A DNA stretch of 64,000 bases from Camarhynchus parvulus (Eukaryota > Chordata > Aves > Passeriformes > Thraupidae), in NCBI RefSeq assembly GCF_901933205.1, contig NC_044577.1, positions 5,467,321-5,531,320 of the forward strand, written 5' to 3'. The notes under the pieces are model-generated. The model was not told the origin of the DNA. It did no database searches and saw only the letters and a list, made by a program, of their open reading frames with translations. A program made the translations under genes and the position numbers. Below are positions 11,401 to 23,400 of the stretch, piece by piece (the first letter of the stretch is position 1; each line of letters starts with the position of its first letter).

Positions 11401-14400
11401 AGCAGGAAGAGACCTCTGGAGGAGGGCAACAATGGCCACTCCAAATTCCGCCCCAAGAAGAGGAAGAAAACGCCCGGCCCCGTTCTGCCAAAGAACGCCC
11501 TGATGCAGCTTAATGAGATCAAACCCGGTTTACAATACAAACTCCTCTCCCAGACGGGGCCGGTGCACGCCCCCATGTTTGTGATGGCGGTGGAAGTCAA
11601 TGGGCAGGTGTTCGAGGGGTCTGGCCCAACAAAAAAGAAAGCCAAGCTCCACGCTGCCGAAAAGGCCCTGCGCTCCTTCGTGCAGTTCCCCAACGCCTCG
11701 GAGGCCCACCTGGCCATGGGCAGGACTCTGTCTGTCAACACGGACTTCACGTCTGACCAGGCCGATTTCCCCGACACGCTCTTCAACGGCTTCGAGACGC
11801 CCGTCCCTTCCGACGCTCCCTTCTACCTGGGCTCCAACGGGGACGGCTCCTTCGGCTCCGGCGGGGACTACGGGCTGCCATCGTGCGCCGTAGCCAGCAG
11901 CCTGTCCCAGTCCCCTCTGCCCCCGGCCTCCCCCTACCCCACGGCCAGCGGCAAGAACCCCGTCATGATCCTCAATGAGCTGCGCCCCGGACTCAAGTAC
12001 GAGTTCCTCTCGGAGAGCGGAGAGAGCCACGCCAAGAACTTTGTCATGGCCGTGGCCGTGGACGGTCAGACTTTCGAAGGCTCGGGAAGGAACAAAAAGC
12101 TGGCGAAAGCTCGGGCTGCTCAGTCAGCCCTGGCATCCCTGTTCAACATGCAGCTGGACCAGACGCCATCTCGCCAGCCCATTCCCAGTGAGGGGCTCCA
12201 GTTACACTTGCCACAGGTGAGAAATGCTTTGGGTGTTGTGGATAGCTTTGGGTAATGACCAAGAGGAGTCAAATTGTGTATTGAATCAGTTTGAGCAGCA
12301 TTTCTGCTTCTGTAGATACGTGTGTCTATATATATGTACGCAAATCTGCATTATGTGATTTATGCAGTTACAGCTCCTGACAATTTGTATTCTCTTGCAC
12401 AGAGAAGAGGCTTTGCTTCTGATGTTTTCAGCCTTGATTCTGTTGTGTAAGAGAGCACCAGTGCCAGCTTGAATTACGGTTTGTGCTGGGGAAAGATTGA
12501 ATCACATCTTCCTCGTCTCGGGCAGCAAGACTTAGATGGAGTTCAAGTGAGAATTACTGCTTTGAGTGAAGTTATTATTTGGTACAATAGTTTTTAGCAG
12601 AGAAGAAAATCATTCTCTCCTGCAAACAGAAATTGTTGTGAATCAAGGTCAGATTTAGTGAGGCTGTTGCAACTACCACTGATTTCCATGTGCATGTATC
12701 CAGGATGTGTGGTTAAATGGCTCTCATCTGAAGGGTTGTGCTCTAGGTAAATAAATTAATATGCATATGGAAATTACTTAGGCAAGTAAATATAGCTAAG
12801 AAATAATTTAATTCAAATAGTTAATGAACTATTTGAGGGCAAGTATCCGACATACCAGACACAGATCAGAAATTTGATGTCACTAGAATGGAGTAATTTT
12901 GAGGTTTTTTAAATGCAGAAAAATTCTTCCTCTTTTCTTGTTTTTGTTTCTTCCCAGTCAAACTACACTAATAATTGTTTGACTGCTGTCTTTCTACTGC
13001 ATCTCTTGGGTATTTTTAATGGTATTATATACCCAGCTAAATTAAAATATTTGTCTGTGAATTCTTTTGCAACTTTCTGTTTATTATGAGAGTTTCAAGG
13101 CTTTGACCTTTTCTATCTCAAAACCCTTGTTCTAGATTTCATTAAAATTCTAACATACTGTTCTGATTTGATAATGTGGGGTCAAAGAGTATAAGTAAAT
13201 GTGACTATTTTGAGTATGTTGTTTTCTCAAAATATATGGACATTATGCATATTTTTGAACGTCCTATATGGCTTCATTTTAATGTTGCACAATTATGTGT
13301 TACTGATAAATGTCTCCTTCGTTTTCAAATCCAGGATCACGCTGGTTTGGGTAGTTACAATATCTTCAGTAGATTCAGTGATTTTAAACTGTGTTCTCTG
13401 CTTTTAAAAGTAGATTTGACCCCAGACACCAAAAAAATTTCACTGCTGCTAATTCATGTGTTTTTAGTTCTTGCATCAGTAAAATGGTGAAAACTGAAAC
13501 TGGAAGAGGAAAGTGTGAAAAACCCAAGCTGAGCTGGGAAAAAGATGGTACATGGGTGCTGCCTCATCTAGACCCTATTTCAAGTAATTTTTTTATTTGG
13601 AGGCTTTTGATCAGCTTGTCATCAGGATGTCATCAAGCACTTCAATGTGTTGCTCTGCTTTGAATTATAATTAGCTGTTACTGGAATTACATTAGGTCTT
13701 TGCATATTAGTGATTTTGGTCTGATATGTATTTAATGATTTAAACATTTGTGCCTTTTTCAGGTCCTGCTAGATTTATCTTCTTTTAGAAGTCTATGAGT
13801 TGTTTAATTATTTTAGACATTGTTTACTGTGTAAAAAAAAGTGTTAGATTCAGAGATAATCCTAAAGTGGGTGAAATCACAAAAACTGAAGAGTGCAGGA
13901 ATTATGTAAATGAGGATAGGATTTCATACAACCAGTGGAAAAAGTAAAATGTTGATGGGGAAAAAATCAAGTACCAAGTGCTTAGGGGAAATAAAAGAGG
14001 TACAGTGTGGTTTTTCCAGTGCAGATGTTGGAATTGACTGTTGGGTGGCAGGTCCAAACCTGCCTGTAGCTAATTTGTGGTGAGAAGAATGAAGTTTGAG
14101 ACGAGAGATGTTCCCTGTGCTGGTGGTGGTTGTGAGTGTGGCTGGATGTCTGTCTGTGACCCCAGCAGAGCTGTAGGTGCCCCAGAGAGAGTTAAATGCA
14201 CAAACACAGGTGCAAAGTATCAAATGGTACAGAAGGGTTGCTGTAATCAAGAACTGATAGTTGTGAAATGGATGTGAGAATAATCTTATGGTCTGTGCAG
14301 GTGGTTATTGAGGTGCTGCTCCTGTGGTTCAGTTCAAGCTTGTCTGCTTGCTCGCAGGGATGAGGGAAGGTTGCCTGCAGTCAGGAACATCTCTGTGCTG

Positions 14401-17400
14401 GGAAAGTGAGTTAAACCCAGGAACACACTCAACGTGTGCATCAGAGAGGGTGGAAATGTCCCAGTGAGAAACTCAGCAGTTGTGCATTTAGCACCTTGGC
14501 AGTGGGTGTGTTGGTGTTGAACAGATTGTCACACTTGCATTAGAGGGACTTGCCTCTCCAAAACAAAGAAAATATTTTTATGGATAGCTCTGCTTCGTGA
14601 ACTGATCCCAAAAAATCATAGAATAACAAAATGGTCTGGGTTGTAAGAAACCTTAAAGATTATCTTATTCCCACCCCCTGCCATGGGCACAGACACCTTC
14701 CACTGTTCCAGGATGCTCCAAGCCCTGTCCAGCCTGCCCTTGAACACTTTCAGGGATGGGGCAGCCACAGCCTCTCGGTGCCGTGGCCTCACCACTCTCA
14801 CAGGGAAGAATTTCTTCCCAATATCCCATCTAAAGCTCCCCTTTGTCAATGGGAAGCCATTCCCCCTTCTCCTTCACTCCAGGCCGTTGCCTGAAGTCCC
14901 TCTCCAGCTCTCCTGGAGCCCTTTCAAGCACTGGAAGGGCCTCTAAGGTCTCCCTTGATCCTTCTCTCCTCCAGGTGAACACCCCAGCTCTCCCAGCCTG
15001 TCTCCAGAGCAGAGGGGCTCCAGCTCCTGGAACATCTTGGTGGCCTTCTCTGAAGGGGTCTCACACCTCTGTCATAGATGGCATGGTGCTGTCCCTAAAA
15101 GAAGTTCTCAGGCCAGTACCAAATGCTTTGGAGTAAAACTGAGAAAAGAACACACTGGTAGCAGTAATTCCCAGTATGTGCTTCAAACCTTCAGCAGTCC
15201 AGGCTGCTGGGGTCACTCAGGGAACAGTTTTCCATCAGACAGTGGGATCCTGCTGCTTGGAGGTATCACCTCTTCAGGCCACTGATGACTTACGTTAGAA
15301 AGCTGATATGGAGGTTTTCCTAATGTTATTTCCTCAAAGTGTTTCTTTAAAGATAACTGATTAGTCAAGGTGTGCAGAGAGCTGGGAATTGAAGTTGTAC
15401 ACATGGAAGCTTAAATAGATTTATTTAAATTAGAAAGCTTGACTGTGGTGAGAAAAATCAAGTTGAGCTACACAAGTGAGCAGTGTAGCTGCAAATGAGA
15501 TCAGTTTGAAAAACATCACTAGAGAGAGTATTTTTAATCATTCACCTAATTCAATTTATCCTTTCTGTTGTTGGGGACAGACATTGAAACAAAACATTAA
15601 GCAGGAGAAATGGGGTGAGAAGCAGTTCTGAATGGCTACTTGTACTTGATGTGCTTTTTTTAGTCCTGATTCCACTTTGGGTGAGGGAAAGTATAAAAAA
15701 TTATTCAAATTTATAAAAGATACACAAATAGTTATGAACATGATTGGAGATCTGGGAAAGCTGCTTCTGGAGAGGTACTGAGGAGTTCTAGGCAGTTCAT
15801 TGCAGTGGATTGCTGAGTGTATATAGGAGAATAAGAATGAGATGAATTCAAATCTGGGAAAAAGATACTATTGAATGTAGTTATGGAAATATAATACATT
15901 ATATGTTAGAATAATTACTGTGGAGTTGGAAGAAATATACGAGATACATCAGCATAAACAGTGAGAGACTCTACAACCAGGCAGAAGTTTCTTTAAATCA
16001 TTACAGGAAACTTCTCGGAATTGTGTGTGCTGGTCACTGTTGAAGGGGAGGAACTTGATTTTACCTGCAGTGGGAAGTTCACATAAGCCTTAAACTGTGA
16101 AGATCAGAAAAAAAAATCCAAAAACCAAAACAAACCAAGGGAGAACATTTCTGCTTGAGAAGGGTCCCTGGAGATCCAAGAAGAGCACAAAGGACTGAGA
16201 GATTTTGGGTCAGTTCCTGTGAGAGCTGTGAGCTATTGCTGCTGCCTTTGCCACCATTCAGGGCATCACCAGCATTCGTCTTGAGTGGTCTCCAGGGCCT
16301 TCCAAGGTCTTCCTTCAGCTCCAGATTGACCTGAACTTCATCAGCTCCTCAATATTTTTTAAGTGTGAAGGATCAGGGTGGTCCTGCTACAACATTGCTG
16401 CAACATCTGTATTTAACCAAAGCCAGTCTGTGTGTGTAGAAAAGGAGTGGGTTCACTGTAAATTTATCAGAGAAGGGAGCAGCGCACCCAAAATAATTTG
16501 GAGCTCACATGCCTTACTGAGCCAACTGTCAGCTATTTTGGGTCTTTCCTTTTTTGAATTACTCAACTTGGAATAATGATTTAATGCAGAAGCGGGGGTA
16601 GAGAAACTGTGTGTGTCAGATGTTAGGGCATTCACAGGGAAGGTGAGACATGAGTTCAATTTCTGTTCCAATTAACATTTATTTATATCAAAGGCAGTAG
16701 AGCAGAATGTGATATGAAAGATCCCTGCTCAGGCCAGTCACTGGCCTGGGCTTGCTGTGGAAACAGCTTCAAGTCCATGGTTTTGAGATGGGGACAGCAG
16801 GATGTAATTTCTGGCCAGTAAGTCTTGTTCCTGGTGCTGCCTTATTCCCTTCTCTTCCATGCCCTTAACTATGGCAATGTAATGGACTGCCTGGTAGAGA
16901 GGGATAATTCTTCTAATTTCTTGGGGGAGTATTCTTACCAAAGACCAAAATTTTAGTGGCTACATCTATAGGCATTTAACAATGTTTATCCCTCACTGCC
17001 CAGCTGTTGTCACACAATTTGTGTGTCAAATAAGAAAACTTTAACTTATCTGCCTGTTTTCTGGCAGTGATTTTTTTCCTCCTCTCCAGTTCATCCTGGA
17101 TTGTTTGCATTTCCAAAGTTCATTTTGTCTTGCTTGAGTTCTGCTTAGTCCTTCTTGTGCGTCCTCCCCAGTGTCCAGCTCCAAGTTCATCCAAGCATTT
17201 TTAGATTTCCTTGCCAGCAGCTTAGCTCCAGGCTCTGTGAGATGCATCTCCATCCTGTTCTGCTGTTCCAAATTCCATCCTCCTGGAGGAACTCACTGCA
17301 TGCTCCTTTGTGTACCAACACCGCAGTTTCCTCTGCTGTGCTTGTTATGTGGAAAAAAAAAAGCTCCTTCTGGAAAAAGCTAATGGATGCAGCCTGTGTG

Positions 17401-20400
17401 CAGGCTCACTACCCAGCTGCTGGTCAGGGAGCCTTTTGTCAGTGGCATTAGCAGGCAAAGTGGCCTTGGATTGCTTCCCAGAAACACAGGGCAGTTTCAG
17501 TTCCCAGAGTTGGGGAAGACTCCTCCAGGTACCAGTCGCTACCACTTCTTTAGAAAAGGTGAATCACTTGCTTTATTCCCCGGGTGCCAAGCCTTTTTTT
17601 CTAGCAGGTTTGAAGCCTCTATTAAGCGTAGAATCATAGCATAGTTATGGTTGGAAGTGACCTGAAGCATTTCCTATCTGGAACAGTTTGTTTCCATAGT
17701 ATTCCATCACAATGTCATTCAGCAGGATTTTACTATGTGCTGTCCAGCACATCACAGTGTAGGGTAGAGCAGAAAATATGTGGATTACAGAAGTGAGAGC
17801 ATGAAACTTGCAACTGGGAAGCAAGTATCCATCACTACACAGTGAGACTAGGGATAGAACACTGCAATGGGCAATCTGTGCCTTGGCTATATAGTGATCT
17901 GCCCTCATGGCTGCAGGAAGCTTAATAATTTAAGCCTTTTGTGTATTAATTTTCCATTTCTAAGACCAGGGTGATTAAAACCCACTCAGTTATTTGCCTT
18001 TTCTTTTGTGCGTTTACCTTAAAGTTCAGCTTTCTGCATTAGGTAAGTACTAGGACAATTAAATGCAGATTTTAGCTGTGTGGTTGTGGCGCTGGCAGAA
18101 CATGGACTAACCCCATTTTGGGTCCAGCAACAAAAAGACTGTGTTGGAAAATCAGTGCCTGACCAGACATATTTGTCACCTTTGAGCTAAATTGTGTTCC
18201 TGAAAAATATATGGAGTTTCTGAGTTGCAGCCCATTCAAATGTTTCAAGAAAATTGGTGTTTGCAGTGTCAGGAGTCATCTGATTCCACAAGTTGAGCAA
18301 TTGCAAAACATGGATGAGGCTGGTGCAGCTGGGACCTGACTGCTGGTCATTGTTTTCTGTCAGGCTCTGGTGAGAGCTGCTGAGCTCTATAATCATGACA
18401 CCCAAGCTTTAGTTATTTCTTGGCTGCTAAAGCTTTTCCAAAAGCAAGTTAACACTGAGAGCGTGTCCACAGCATTTCTAGGCTGGTTGGTTCTCATGAG
18501 CCTTGTTAAGGAAATGGGGGGGAGAATGGGGCTGGTGGTCTTCAAACCTTTTTCTTCTCTTTTTTTTCTATTTTGTTTTTTTCTTTTTCCTTTTTCCCTT
18601 TGGGCATCTAACACATCTGTATCGTAGAATGGTTTGGGTTGGATGGGACCTTAAAGCTCATCCAGTCCCACCCCCTGCCATGGGCAGAGACACTTTCCAC
18701 CAGACCAGGTTGCTCCAAGCCCTGTCCAGCCTGGCCTGGAGCAATTCCAGCAGTGGGGCAGCCACAGCTTCTCTGTTCCAGTGCCTCACTCAACATCTGA
18801 ATGGCACTGGTGGGTGTGACACAATACCTGTGTCTTTGTGGCACATGAATCAGTGGGCCAGGTGTGCACACCTAGAACATCTCAGAGACTGCTGGTTATC
18901 AACACATGGTTGCCTTGGCTTCAGCTTCTTTTCAATTGAAAATACAAGATTTTGGTCTTGACTCATTTTTCCTAGCAGTTACAGTTCCAGTTGCCTTGAA
19001 AACAGCAGGTGAGATTAGCTGCAGTGCTGAACTGGATTGTCTGTCAACAGAAGCAGGACTGCTATTTCCAAGTTTTCCTTCCTTTTGGAAGTTAGCCCCA
19101 CTTACAGCCTGACTTAAAGTTCAAGTTTTCCTGAAAGACACAAATCTTTCCGAATTTGGAGATAGCTTATTTGGGGTTATACACTGATATTTTCTATTCC
19201 TAACTTTGTAGAGGTCTTGTAAAAATAGGAAGCATTAAACTAGGGTTGAAAACAAAATTGTCCTTATTTATATAATAGTTAGATAAGGAATTAGATTGTT
19301 ATAAAAGGTTCATTTGAGGGGCATGGATTTTTATTTCAATCTTATTGTCAGGTTCAATGTTGAGGATACTGAAATGATGTGTTTTGAGGTTTGAGCATGA
19401 GAGGATAGACTTATCTGTCTATCCAGTTGTTCTCCCAAGCCTCAAATGTTCATCAGGATCATGGGCATTAGGTGCTTCAGTGCTTTGCTTAGCACTGTCT
19501 GACCTTGTTTTGGTAGACATGGAGCACTGAAACCTCTGCTTCCACTTGCAAGGGACACCTCAATGTCAATTTTTAAAGTGAACAATAAAAACTCACTTCA
19601 TTTGCTCCTGTAATTTTAAAATTATTTTTGTATTTTTTTAATGTGCATTTCTGTGTGATCCTACAGGTGTTAGCTGATGCTGTTGCACGCTTGGTTGTAG
19701 ATAAATTCAGTGATTTGACAGAAAATTTCTCATCTCCACATGCACGTCGAAAAGTCCTTGCTGGAATTGTCATGACAACAGGTAAATTTAAAAAAAAAAG
19801 TAGTTTCTTGAATGCTTAAATATGAGAGCTCTGTTTGCATCTTGTAAACGAGCTCTTTTCAGTCAAGCAGTATTGAATTGTATTTTTACTGTTTAATCTT
19901 GAAGGTGGACTAAATATAGTAATTAAATCTCAGGTACTTACAGGAAAATTAGACCTGCAAATACTTTTTCTGCAGAGTTCCTGTTCTCTGCCTGAGACAT
20001 CCGAGTAGCTCACAAAATTGGGAAAATAAATAAAATTCCCAATCGGTATTCCTGGGTTGGGCACATTATGTAAGAATTACGCTTCTTTTCAAGGTTTTAA
20101 GATTTTGCCCTTTGTTATTCTTGCTACATTTTATTCTTAGTGCTCTATGTTAGTCATTTTAGTAAAAATATCTGAAGAGAGCAGTTTATGTTTTGGCAGA
20201 TGGCAGGGGTGTGCACTTGTCAGCAGTGGTGTCGTGGCTGACACGAGATCTCTGCTTGTCCAAATCACCCAGAACAGTGAAGTTCTGCCCTAAACTCATC
20301 TATGACCATGCTGCTGCTGATTTTCCTCACATTAAGGTTTCTCTTGGTCTTCAATCCACATGAACCCTTGGTGTAATGTTCATTTTGAGGCTGTCCCAGC

Positions 20401-23400
20401 TGTGTCCCCTCCTGATCTCTTGGCCCTGCCACTCACGGAGGCTGTTGGGAGGTTTGGGAAGGCTTGATGCTCCTCAAGGTCTTTTGAGCAACAGCCAGAC
20501 CTCCATCTGCTAATAACACTTTTTTAGCCCCAAATACACGAGGAGCATGCTGTAGTTTTGTTTGTTTTATTTTGTGATATTTGTGTTCTGTGACATTTAA
20601 CAGGTTTTTATGCTATTTACAGCCCTGTATGTGCAATTCCAACAAGAGTCATGAGCCAAAGAATTAAGACTTAACTAAACATGTGGATGCCTTTTGATGA
20701 ACTGAAGAAATAGCTTTACACAGAATAAGAAAATATCTTGCCATGAATACGTGTCTGGGGAACACCTGGAATTAAATAACCCCATGGCACAGCCTTGTGG
20801 TACAGCTTGGTGCTTCTCCTCTGGCCCTGTGGGCAGGAGGGCCCAGCTGGCCTCACGTTCATTTAAATTGTTGGGCTTTTTTTTATCCCTGAGTGTTTTG
20901 CTAAGTGGCATTTTGACCCATCTTTCTTAGTCCTTAATTCAGCTGGGTTTTTTGAGTGATAAAGACAGTTCTCTGCTCAGAAAACACCCACCCAACATAC
21001 CTTTGCATGGAATGGTTTCATACTAAGAACTACACATTATATTGGTAATCTTCACAGTGATTTAAGCATTTAAATTTCTTTCCCCCCTAGTCTTACCTTT
21101 CCTGTATTTGGCTCAATACCCTTCCATAACATTTTGCTGCTTTAATAAACCAATGCCCTTCAGATTTCTCAAGTGGCTGTGAATATCTGCATAGGTGACC
21201 AGAAGGTACAGATGAAAGTTGCTGGCTGCCTGAATCTCAGGAAAAAAAGCACTTTGGATCTCAGGCTTTAATTATTCTTCTTGAAGCAGCACTTTCTACC
21301 TGCAGGTTTTCAATTTTTAACTTGTCTGAGCTCCAATGTGAAAAAAATAGTTCTCATAAGAAATACTGATGGTGCTGGTGCAGGGAGGTATGGCTGAGTG
21401 AAGCTTTTGTTTTAAATAAATTATCAGAAGAAAAAACATTTATTTTTTTAAAAGAAGCAAACAACCAAAAAAAAGAGCCTTGTTTGGGTTCTGCAAGAAG
21501 ATCACTCTGTGCATTTTTTGTCTTGTTAATTGCATCTCCTTCCTGAAATTTTGTTTTGCAGGTACAGATGTGAAAGATGCCCTGGTAATAAGTGTTTCTA
21601 CAGGAACAAAATGCATCAATGGTGAATACATGAGTGATCGGGGTCTTGCATTAAATGATTGCCATGCAGAAATCATAGCTCGACGGTGTCTGCTGAAGTT
21701 TCTGTACACACAACTTGAGCTTTACCTAAGGTAAGCTGGAGGGAAAAAGATGATGAACTGATCCCACAGAGCTGAAAAAGTGTCTGTGGAAAGCATCTCT
21801 CTTCATTATTTCAGTGTAAAGCACTTGTCCTGTTGCATTAGGATGTTGAATTTAGAACTCGTGCCCTTTGCCCTGAAGTTTGAGTAGAACAAAACATGTA
21901 TTCAGTGAGGTGTCAGTCATGAGAGGGGAGGACAGGGAAAATAATTGGCAATCATTTTGTAAGCTGTAAATGTATAAATCAAAATAATATGAAGTGGGCT
22001 AAAGGTTGCTGATGTTTCAAGTGCCTCAAAGCTCTTGACATCTGGGATTGCCACAGACTCTTTGTTTCCTGTCTCGATGGTCCTTTAATTTAGTTAATTG
22101 TCACAACTGTTAGATTTATATTACAGAAATTTCAGCCATCCTGTGTTTGTTTTTAATGCCTGTTAAGTCTGCTCAGCTTATGCCTATTTCCATGTTAATG
22201 TCAGTTTTGACTCCAGCTTTCTTCTCTGTTTCAGCAATAAAGAAGATCAGCAAAAATCCATTTTCATCAGGTCAGAGCAAGGCGGGTTTAAGCTGAAGGA
22301 GAATGTGCAGTTCCATCTCTATATCAGCACATCTCCTTGTGGTGATGCTCGGATTTTCTCACCCCATGAGGCAGCACAAGAGGGTATGGCAGCAGTCCTC
22401 CTCTTCCACCCAAGGGAGCTTAAATTGTTCTTGGGGCATGTACAAGCAGCATGGTTAAAATCTAGGTGTCTTCTTTCCTTTTAGCATAGAAGTGTGTTAG
22501 ACAAAGATCTCTTCCAAAAAATCTGAGCTGTTCTTCCTCTGTGGTAGAAGTTCAGTATAGAGTGATGAGCCCTGTGGTCTTGAAGAGGCTGATGCTAACT
22601 GAGATAAGCCAGTGAGTCAGCAAGTATTCCTACAGAACTAACCATCCCCTTTCCCTGTTTCCATCCTTTAACAGCAGTTCTCTGCTTGCCCGTTCCACAG
22701 TCTGCCCATTAACTTCATTTTAACTCTGTAACACACAGAACAGAGCTCAAGAGCTGCCTGCTTCCTACTGCTCCTTTGGTGAAAGCTTGGTTTAACTGCA
22801 GGTGTGTTTTGGAAGGCAGTATTTGTGAGAGGTGTCTGATGCTGTAGCTGAGTTGCCAAGAGCAGTAGGAACTGTGATGCAAGCCAGCAGTATACCTTAA
22901 GTCAGTCCTTCTTACTGTGATTCTAATGTAAAACCCTTTGAGAAGGTTCCTCAGCTGATCCTCGGTGTTTTTTGTCCTTCAGACCAAGGGGACAGACATC
23001 CAAACCGCAAAGCCAGAGGACAGCTCCGGACCAAAATCGAGTCTGGGGAAGGAACCATCCCTGTGCGCTCCACCACCACCATCCAGACCTGGGATGGGGT
23101 ACTGCAAGGGGAGAGGCTGCTCACCATGTCCTGCAGTGACAAGATAGCCAGGTGAGACTCTGAATGGTTCAGATGTTATTGCTGGAGGAGGGCATGGGGC
23201 AAGGGGAAATGGCCTTAAGCTGAAGCAGGGCTGGGTTGGGTGGGATACTGGAAAGAAATTCTTCCCTGTGAGGGTGCTGAGGCCCTGGCACAGGGTGCTC
23301 AGAGAAGCTGTGGCTGCCCCATCCCTGGAAGTGTTCAAGGCCAAGGCTGGATGAGGCTTGGAGCAGCCTGGACTAGTGGAAGGTGTCCCTGCCCGTGGCA

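Larger units (their letters stand above)
12217..19666 (+). other. ADARB1: ADARB1 intron after the dsRBD exon
   Basis: Donor gtgaga, acceptor atcctacag. 7.45 kb of mostly AT-rich sequence with three minus-strand CR1 fragments (14615-15090, 17629-17675, 18621-18800). No extra exon or RNA gene was recognised. Confidence 0.9.

Noticed and set aside
11090..11503. 137-codon plus-strand frame overlapping the acceptor of the dsRBD exon
   Set aside because: It crosses the intron/exon border and is not a gene by itself. Its last part is the frameshifted reading of the +47 isoform, described under findings.
11232..12030. Long minus-strand open frames (184 and 166 codons) opposite coding exon 2
   Set aside because: They are mirror frames of a GC-rich coding exon; they show no domain, and the plus strand has clear dsRBDs with matching splice sites.
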